Shown here: positions 57,145 through 64,000 of the stretch, piece by piece
How the letters are laid out: every line of letters begins with the position of its first letter
How positions within the stretch are numbered: position 1 is the first letter of the stretch
NCBI RefSeq assembly: GCF_000471905.2
Contig: NW_006499617.1
Coordinates: 1,204,838-1,268,837 of the forward strand
Length of the DNA stretch: 64,000 bases
Direction of reading: 5' to 3'
Origin: Amborella trichopoda
Lineage: Eukaryota; Streptophyta; Magnoliopsida; Amborellales; Amborellaceae
Made by a program: the position numbers and the translations under genes
Notes under the pieces: generated by a model
What the model was told of the DNA's origin: nothing
Seen by the model: only the letters and a program-made list of their open reading frames with translations
Databases searched by the model: none

Positions 57145-57854
57145 GAATTATGACCAAACATAGGTGGATGATCAAAATTAAACCTAATTGCTAGAACTTA
57201 AGATTTAACTGAATTAAAAGAAATTACAAAATAGGGTGAAAAATGACAGATTTACCCCTTTCTAACAATTTGTGAAATTCCAAGACAGTCCATGTATTGC
57301 CCTAGAACTTGTGTGATCTTCCATGGATGATCCGTGTTCGTTCTGATGCCCATTTGATCGAAAGATGATTGTTTTCGAATAGGGCTCAGCATGGCGATCG
57401 ATTTGATATGAACTTCGAGCAAAGGATCATGTTTTTAAGGCAAATCATGTGACTTGAAATTTGAATGAATCTTGAAACTTTTGATCGATTGTGTGCTCAT
57501 TCCTTGATTCTTTCTATTTGAGCATGCTGACATGAACGCGAGGCAACAAACGTAGCTCGATTCTGCGCCTAGACGAAGGTTTTGCAAGTTTGGAGTTTTG
57601 GCCGGAATGTGGAATTTCGACCACGGAATTTTCAGTCACTTAGTCGGCTTCGCGATGCTGATTCTTTTGAAACTGTTTCTCAGTCTGCGCTACCTTAGAC
57701 ATGTCGGAATGAGACCAAACTTGGCAAGAGACTTTTGAGAGTCTTTATGAGGATTTTGGCCAGTTCTGAGGCTAATTTGAGACTGTCAAAATTTCCAGTA
57801 TGTGCTAGGCCTTATGAATCGGGGATCCATGATGATGAAAAATGTCTTCCAACA

Positions 57855-58617
57855 CTAACATGTACGATTTTGAGTGACACGACGCTGACACGTATGCCAC
57901 TGGCAAGTGCGGCGCTGGCAGTGGTCACATCTTCCTTTTTCACGCTCGGCGCCAACCCTCTTTTACCTGACCAAGCGACGATGCTCCCGTTCTCGGGCAG
58001 CGATGCCACGGTTCTTGCACAGCGATGCTCCAGTTCTCACGCGGTGATCGTCCAGTCCTCGCACGGTGATGCTCTAGTTCTCGCTGGCCGATACTCCAGT
58101 TCACACAGGGTGATGCTCACGTTCTCGCGTGGTGATACCCACACGGCAGTGATGTTTCTGACGATGCCCATTCCTATTTTTTCCACACGGCATTGATCAC
58201 TCATTCACGTGGGGCTCCTTCATCTTCACACTCAGTGTTACATCTCTCGTCCTTCACGCGTGGCGTTAGCCCAGGTGGCATTACTCCAAACGGCGATGCT
58301 AAGGCTTCTTTGCTCTCTCTCTAATTCTCAGACAGCGCTACCTCATGTCGTGCACAACATTAGTCCTTACGCTCGAGGCGATGCCTCTATTCACGCACTG
58401 TGTTAGTCTGGCCTCCACACGGTGTAAACCCTTGCACCCGTGGCAATGCCTTCACTTGTGCATAGCGTTGGCTTCATGTTATATGGAAGGCACTAGGCCA
58501 AAACACACAGACGACGCTATCCTTCGCCTTTAGGGTCGGGCCTACACTTCCATCTCTTTGAATTCCTTGTCTCTACTGCCGTGAGTGGTCAAGCTCAATT
58601 GAATTGTGGCCCTTACA
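57855..58617 (-). repeat. F2 3' LTR, first segment
   Basis: On the minus strand it starts TGTAAGGGCCACAATTCAAT, directly after the purine tract and integrase tail of F2, and is cut by E6 at 57855. It contains a 22-bp array (57979-58132) and GGCGATGCT-type phrases. Linking it to 40667 across E6 rests on the element geometry, since the 5' LTR is truncated before this part. No gene is present. Confidence 0.65.
57979..58132. repeat. 22-bp tandem array in F2 LTR
   Basis: Seven units of GATGCTCCAGTTCTCACGCG-type sequence with a 22-bp period. Confidence 0.88.
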
Positions 58618-58665
58618 TCATCCCTCCCTTAAAAAGGATTTTGTCCCCAAAATCATTAATCAAAG
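58618..58665 (-). pseudogene. pol (INT): integrase C-terminal tail and polypurine tract of F2
   Basis: The minus strand encodes NDFGDKILFKGGMM, the typical end of chromovirus pol. It overlaps AAGGGAGGGATGA, the polypurine tract that abuts the LTR start at 58617. Everything between RT and this tail is deleted. Confidence 0.75.
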
Positions 58666-59060
58666 AGTTCTGAAAGCAGTCTTTAGAATGTCGCCCTTCT
58701 TGACTCGTAGTTGGTGATACCCCGAAGGGAGGTCGATCTTTGAAAACACTTGCGCCCCCTGGAGTTGATCCAAAAGGTCATCAATTCTAGGAAAAGGGTA
58801 CTTATCTTTCACTGTTACTTGGTTCAACTACCTATAGTCAATACATAGCCTCAAGGACACATCCTTCTTCTTCACAAACAAAACTGGTGCACCCAAGGCC
58901 GACACGTTAGGTCGAACGAATCCCTTATCCAATAATTCCTACTACTGCTATTTTAGCTCTTTCAATTCTGCTGGAGCCATTCTATACGGGGCTTTGGAGA
59001 TGGGAGCAATGTCAGGTACTACTTCTATCGCAAATTTGATTTCTCTTTCTGGGGGTAGGG
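58666..59060 (-). pseudogene. pol (RT): reverse transcriptase fragment of F2
   Basis: N-terminal half of a chromovirus [32 protein letters not shown], two or three stops, [28 protein letters not shown], a stop, [40 protein letters not shown] (first catalytic Asp), then KTAFRTL and a stop. The YVDD half, RNase H and most of integrase are deleted. Motif wording is closest to Tekay/Del-type plant chromoviruses. Confidence 0.85.
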
Positions 59061-59850
59061 GTGGCAATTCCTTTGATGTTTCTCCTCGAAAACTGTTGAA
59101 ATTTCTTCCCATATCTTCCCGACTACACAGCTTTCATTTTTCCTTCTTTCCTTGACCTACGATCCTCACAATCTACTTCTATCTTCAAGGCATGGTCTAC
59201 CATCGGGGCGTATGACTTTATATCGACCGACATCACTCTACACTTGATATCTGGTCGCAAGCCCCTTTCAAATTTAGTCGCTTTTCGTGCCTCGGTATTT
59301 ATGATGTGGGGTGCATACCTAGAGAGCTCTGCAAACCAGGTGGCGTATTGTTCAACAGTCATACTCCTCTGCTAGAGTTCAATAAACTCTACTTCCTTCC
59401 TTTCCTTGACTGAATGGGGGAAGTACTTCTTGTCAAATGTCGCGAAAAAATTTTCCTAGGTGACCTTGGTCCCTGTCTCCCTCCAAGTCTACTTCATTGA
59501 GTAACACCAGTATTTTGCTTCCTCTTCCAACATAAAGGCACCTAGCCTAACTTTGTGGACATCCAAGCAGTGTAACACCTCTAAAATTTTCTCCATTTGC
59601 TTCTTCCACTTCTCAACCTTCTCCACTCCTCCATATCCCAAAACTGTTGGGGGTGCAATTTTCCAAACCTCTCCATGAGGCTACTGACATTCTGCTCTGG
59701 TGTAGGGGTCTACTGGGTTGGCATCAATTCCCTCATCATTTGGGTCATAGCCCCCAGAGTCCTATAGAACTCACCGAGTGCCTCAATATTTTCATTACTG
59801 AAACTCGCGTTGTGGGTACAAGCTCTCGGCATCTTTTAACCCAGTCATAA
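59060..59850 (-). pseudogene. gag: gag fragment of F2
   Basis: The minus strand starts at about 59833 (MPRACTHNASF). It is full of stops but carries a readable gag-domain piece 59362-59123: TVEQYATWFAELSRYAPHII, ARKATKFERGLRPDIK and YAPMVDHALKIE, characteristic of chromovirus gag. The nucleocapsid and protease expected next are absent: sequence passes straight into the RT lead-in at about 59060, so a second internal deletion lies there. Confidence 0.75.
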
Positions 59851-59925
59851 GAACACCCAGTCACTTGTCTACCCCAAAGCTAATCTAAGGACTCTCTTAA
59901 ACTCCCTAGACCAAGAATCATATCC

Positions 59926-59942
59926 TGGCTGCTTTGATACCA
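59926..59942 (-). promoter_or_regulatory. primer binding site, initiator-Met type (F2)
   Basis: The minus strand reads TGGTATCAAAGCAGCCA, close to the complement of the plant tRNA-iMet 3' end, 4 bases from the LTR (59947). Confidence 0.75.
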
Positions 59943-59946
59943 TCAC

Positions 59947-61754
59947 TATCACGATCCAGCTCCTGACCACCGTACCTTACATGGCGACAAGCAATCGAGC
60001 GCAAGTTCATGATCCCAATGTGGACTCAAACAATTTAAAAGCTTGGCAAACCCATTTATCTAAAGGATATTACATTACATTCCTCTCCAAAATTCTACAA
60101 TAAAGTTCGAGGCACTAAGGCCCATGATTACAGAGTTTACATAGGATAATTACAAATATGGCTAAGAGCCCGACAACATACAAGCATTAACTCCTTCTTG
60201 AGGTGGCTGCTCTGATCCCCCAACTGCAACCCGTGCTCCTGAATTTGGACTTGTTGCTCTCAGTCTACAAGGAGGGGAAAGAAAAATAGTGGAATGTGCT
60301 TGAAAGCTCAGTAAGCAAGTCTAGCGTTACGCATCTATAGCAATTCTATTCATGTGGGATAACTGTTCAACCCATCAATATGAAGTCATAGTTTAGCATA
60401 TAGCAATATTAGGTCAAGACAACAAATATGAACATTTCATTTAAACAAATGTTAGCATTAAATCAGTGTGATCATAAGCATTCAATTAGTGAAATCATTA
60501 GCTTTCCATTAGTGCAATCATAAAATATTTCGCATTCAGAAATTCAACCATTACCCACGCACTTCCTAAACCACCTACGCTCAAAGTAGAAGCCCTATCC
60601 ATCAGGCTAAGCTAATCCCATTGCTTAAGACCTCTACCATCACACAGGAGGGAGGGTAATGACAAGTGGGATATTCAACTTCGTAAGACCCTCAACACAC
60701 GCACATGGTCCCCAACATGCATTGAGGATTCGATAGGCCCTTACCTTGCAAGGCATTAGTCGTATATCTCATCTCATTTCATTTCATTTCATTTCATTTC
60801 ATGAATCTAGGGTGCGACCCTCTAACCTCTCCCCTAACCCGTTCCTATCATTATGCAGGTTAGGGAATATTTCGACATCATTATTGTTAATGTATCAGTA
60901 TCCACTACCGATGGGTGTCCCATCACGTAATGGCTAGTATCATAGTCAAGGTATGCAGTACCATAATAGATCAGTACCCACTACCAATGGGTATCCCATT
61001 GTGTAGTGGTGAAGATCATTGCATCATATTATGCTCAAGCATTCAATTCATTCATGCTGAAACAGTACCTTATGACAGATAATTCAATCCTCGTCATGCA
61101 AAGTGTGAGACTTGCTCAAAACTATCCATCAGTCGTAGAACATTATGACGTTTATCAAAAAATACCCATTATATGAGAGCTATCATATTGCATTTACGTT
61201 TAAAATTCAACATTAGTATTATGGCACTTGTCATGTAACATACATCATGGAACTATCATAGTAGCATGTCATTCATAAATTTTCACGTAACACATAGCAA
61301 CATGGTATCATTCACATAACATGATGGCAATTAATAATCATCGTATGAAATTTCTCATTCCGGTCACGAACATCGCTCATGTGGTAGTGACCCATCCGGT
61401 TCTTCACACATGGCTTTGTGCTCTTGGCGTTATGCACCCGGCTTTGCAAAAGCGGCATTACATGCGGTGTCACACAAGCGGTGTTACATGCACGACTTTG
61501 CGCGCATGGCGCTACGCGCACGGTGATGTATGAACGGCGCTACATGCATGGTGTTACATACATGGTATTACGCGCACGGCACTGCACGTATGGCCTTACG
61601 CGCATGGCGTTGCACGCATAATGTTAAGCTTTCTGCTATAGTGAACCATGATATATCATTATATTTTGAGGCATAACTCTCAATCTATTAGAAATTTCAA
61701 AATGAGTTCAACATGAAACTTTGAGCACATTCAAATATCATCCCACTGGTAGCT
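59947..61754 (-). repeat. 5' LTR of F2 (truncated)
   Basis: It matches 19664-20413 plus 38800 to about 39900 without the E4 interruption, which gives the pre-insertion sequence at the E4 target (near 60658). It includes a (CATTT)5 tract (60774-60801) and the 14-bp array (about 61421-61625). It is cut at about 61754, where an F1 LTR start takes over. The remaining about 1.5 kb of this LTR is not seen. No gene is present. Confidence 0.85.
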
Positions 61755-62441
61755 ATTTGAATGTATTTTTCAGTACCTTGATCCTTGATTAGGAATAAGT
61801 AGGAAACAGGTCAATAAAGCCTATAAAACATTGGAAATTCCCGACTATCTCAGAATGGCCCCAAGACTGGTCAATAGAATTGGTCAAGATATTTATAAGC
61901 ACTCCAAAAGGCCACCTACCAAGTTTCATCACGATCAGGCATGTCTAAGGCGGTAAACACAAAGAAACAATTTTGGAAAATTGGCCTCTAGCACCCTGAT
62001 ACAGACCTAGTAACTGGAACTAGATTTTTGGTACATAAAACAGCTGTGGAACCACCACCATTGGATTCGACACGGTTTAAAACCCCTATGGACCAAGTTT
62101 CAGCTTAATCGGACACTCCAGGACAAAGATATGAGCAAAACATTGAAACAGGAGGGGCTGCACACTATCTCGTGTAGCCTCACTACACGAAACACCATTA
62201 AAGGTGGCTGTTTTCATAGCCACGAGCAGCCACTTTCGGGGCCCATTTCTCACTCTATCTAATTCGTATCCCTCTTAAATTTTATGAGCTTGTTCGTCTC
62301 GTCGAGACGAGCGTTTTGATATTTGGTACACTCAGTGACGATGTCCGAGCAGGGAGAAAAACTAGAGAGAACTTACTGATCCGTGAAGAAGTTGCAGAAA
62401 ATTCAGCAACGACACGCCTCACTCGATGGACCAAATTGTTG
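61755..62441 (+). repeat. E5: F1 LTR fragment
   Basis: The first 0.7 kb of an F1 LTR in plus orientation (CTATTTGAATGTATTTTTCA, then phrases such as GACATGTCTAAGG and CACTACACGAAACACCATT shared with E2, E3 and the reverse of E1, E4 and E6). It stops near ACCAAATTGTTGCAC and is followed by unrelated protease sequence. The left junction shares CTATTT with F2, so the exact breakpoint is ambiguous. Confidence 0.75.
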
Positions 62442-62449
62442 CACCCCAT

Positions 62450-62825
62450 TTTGCTTGTCATTTGAATGATGCGCCTACACACCTCAACTACACCCTGCTA
62501 GTATACACACCAATGGGGGTCTTTGTGGAAACTGTTAGAGTGTATAAGCAGTTTAGGGTCTCAATTGATGGTTGTGACCTGCCAGTAGACCTAATTCATC
62601 TAGATAATTCAAGACTTTGACATCATTATGGGCATGGATTGGTTGTATATGCATCATGCCACCATCGACTGTCATGAAAAGATGGTAACCTTTAAACGTC
62701 TTGATCAAACGGAATTGCACTTTGAGGGCATTAGAGGTACTTCTCCCTTGCATTTTATCTTTGCCCTTCGGGCCTCTCACCTCTCGGTTAAGAGATGTAT
62801 ATGGTATCTGGCCTATGTAGCAGAG
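62450..62825 (+). pseudogene. pol (PR): chromovirus protease fragment (frameshifted)
   Basis: C-terminal part of a Ty3/gypsy aspartic protease (RVP_2 type). HLNYTLLVYTPMGVFVETVR and VSIDGCDLPVDLIHLD are in one frame. After a one-base shift near 62605 come DFDIIMGMDWLYMHHATIDC and FEGIRGTSPLHFIFALRASH, then YLAYVAENHWG. The D-S/T-G active site that should come first is missing, because the E5 fragment adjoins directly. Orientation is opposite to F2, so it belongs to another element. Confidence 0.8.
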
Positions 62826-64000
62826 AATCATTGGGGCTCTTGTTCTGTGATAATGGTGAATGTCAAGAATGAATGCATGATTCTTAGATTATGTAAGAAA
62901 TTCATTCTATGCATGATTATGTGTGTGTTTACATTGTGAGAGAATGGTTGTTATCATGTGTCTCACCATGAAATGAAGATCAAGGAATGTGTGCTTGAGA
63001 CATGTTGTATGCCACTGTGAAATTCCAAATGTTTGCATGTTCTTGTAAGAGGCTTTTGAATAGTCAAATGGGATCTAATTGACCTCAAACTACCCCCATT
63101 AGAAAGATATACGAGTATAGTAAAATTTTTGCTTTTACACATTGATGAAATTATTTCCAAAAATGAAGTTATGTTCCAAAATGGGAAGGTATAACATTAT
63201 TGACTATTTTCCTCGACTTTTTCATTTATACCACTGTAGTCAATGATTTTAGCTAGCCAAACGAAGTTCATTTTTGGCCAAACTATAGCCATTTGAAATA
63301 TATTTGAATGGACTAAAATTTTCATTTGGAAACGTTTTTGAAAAGCTTCCTAGATTGAAAGTTATATCTTGCTTTATGAAGGTATGTCACTGTGGGCAGT
63401 ATCGATGAAAATCAGAACTATCACCTTGTTTGCAACGAATTTTTGAACCACCAAATGGAATCCAAATGCTTTCCAATTTGGTTTGATAGAAATATATATG
63501 TCTTGGATTAAAATTTTATTTTGTACCCATCACAAGTTACGTTATGGTTTGAATGGTATAATGATTTGAAGCAAAGTACGTTGCTGTCCACTGTACACAG
63601 CAGGGAGCAGTTAGCTAACCCTCATTTCCTTGAACATTTAAGAGGACAAACGGAATCCTGTTGTCTTTAAAACACTCCCAAGTGAGGTATAGGTGTGTTT
63701 GGTACAAAATTTATTTTGGAACCATCTTCAAACACTAAATAGTCCAAAAGTTAGGACCCCAATTGTTAGTGCACGTACTCCTGCATAATAATGAAGTTAT
63801 GCTTTGCTATGACATAGAAGCATGATTATGATGAATGCCCTATTGCGATATGAATTGCATGATTTTAATAATGCTTATGCTATATGTGAATGCATACTTA
63901 CTGTGTGAATGATGGTGTCATGATGCTTATGCTATCTATGAATGGACACCTACTGTGTGAATGATGGTATCATGATGCTTATGTTATATGCGAATGGATA
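62826..64000. other. unassigned AT-rich repeat region
   Basis: About 1.2 kb with no gene. Weakly related blocks recur about every 200 bases (near 63070, 63250, 63460 and 63650), each with a version of CAAATGGAATCCAAATG followed by an ATATAC/ATATATG stretch and AAATTTTATTTTG. The region resembles a decayed LTR but shares nothing clear with F1 or F2. Confidence 0.4.
63869..64000. repeat. 52-bp tandem repeat at window edge
   Basis: About 2.5 copies of a 52-bp unit (ATGCTTATGCTATATGTGAA, then TACTGTGTGAATGATGGT). The array continues past the right edge. Confidence 0.85.

Larger units (their letters stand above)
40668..57854 (-). mobile_element. E6: full-length Tat-type retrotransposon, 17.2 kb
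   Basis: A complete minus-strand F1 copy: 5' LTR 55624-57854, primer site 55603-55620, pre-gag 54246-55560, gag 52524-54151, RT 50394-51180, RNase H 49985-50330, second RNase H 49600-49940, integrase 48098-49250, 3' region 43204-48097, 3' LTR 40668-43203. The flanks CTGAT (40663-40667) and CTAAC (57855-57859) agree at three of five bases, as expected for a decayed duplication. Its LTRs belong with E2/E3 (palindrome type) rather than E1/E4 (47-bp array type). Confidence 0.85.
55624..57854 (-). repeat. 5' LTR of E6
   Basis: 2.23 kb, minus strand TGTTGGAAGAC...CACCTAACCA. Relative to the 3' LTR it has a deletion of about 550 bases (junction near 57645) and an expanded 38-bp array (56342-56660). 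A TATA box is at 57137-57144 and an RY palindrome at 56940-56968. Long minus-strand open frames (for example 56911-56345) are translations of the array and not genes. Confidence 0.88.
19664..61754 (-). mobile_element. F2: defective chromovirus split by E4 and E6
   Basis: A minus-strand Ty3/gypsy element of Tekay/Del-like chromovirus type. Reading 5' to 3' it has: 5' LTR (61754-59947, truncated), iMet primer site (59942-59926), gag (about 59850-59060), RT fragment (about 59055-58665), integrase tail (to 58618), and a 3' LTR that starts at 58617, is interrupted by E6 (57854-40668), continues 40667-38800, is interrupted by E4 (38799-20414), and ends 20413-19664. Without the insertions the 3' LTR is about 3.4 kb. 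It lies in E3, and the left flank is CCATG. The interior is only 1.3 kb, so the element is a deletion derivative. Confidence 0.7.

Noticed and set aside
59647..59850. Plus-strand 67-codon frame
   Set aside because: It is the antisense shadow of the F2 gag start.

Overview
The window is plant nuclear DNA made almost entirely of nested LTR retrotransposons. I see no host gene, rRNA, tRNA or CRISPR array. The organism looks like a large-genome seed plant: all recognisable coding remnants are plant Ty3/gypsy types (a Tat-type lineage with two RNase H domains, and a Tekay/Del-like chromovirus), and every one of them carries stops, frameshifts or deletions. The species cannot be named from the sequence. 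Three N runs (879-1580, 13150-13169, 33672-33793) are assembly gaps.

Two families explain most of the sequence. Family 1 (F1, Tat-type) has LTRs of about 2.2-3.7 kb, a primer site matching the 3' end of tRNA-Arg, a long pre-gag region, gag, RT, two RNase H domains, integrase, and then a 4-5 kb non-coding 3' region full of tandem arrays. That 3' region also holds a TATA-like promoter on the opposite strand. Family 2 (F2, chromovirus) has an LTR of about 3.4 kb and an initiator-Met primer site.

Layout: 1-6533 is F1 copy E1 (minus strand; gag and 5' LTR), inserted in the integrase of copy E2 (plus strand; 6534-13439: integrase core, 3' region, 3' LTR). E2 sits in an F2 LTR fragment (13440-14941), which also holds copy E3 (plus strand; 14942-19663: LTR, primer site, leader). 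E3 is interrupted by an F2 element (minus strand, 19664 to about 61754). The 3' LTR of this F2 element is split by two large F1 copies: E4 (20414-38799, 18.4 kb, with matching 5-bp ATGAC duplications) and E6 (40668-57854, 17.2 kb). What is left of the F2 interior (58618-59946) is a gag-RT fusion and an integrase tail, then the primer site and a truncated 5' LTR. From 61755 there is an F1 LTR fragment (E5), a broken chromovirus protease, and about 1.1 kb of unassigned AT-rich repeats.

No copy in the window could move by itself. E4 lost the integrase catalytic aspartates, E6 lost the RT YVDD box, and F2 lost most of pol. The most interesting material is in the F1 3' regions: a conserved opposite-strand promoter with a possible antisense ORF, and arrays that keep one 16-bp core while their unit length changes between copies. 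A conserved 29-bp palindrome built from CATGCA-type (RY) motifs in the F1 LTRs is also notable.
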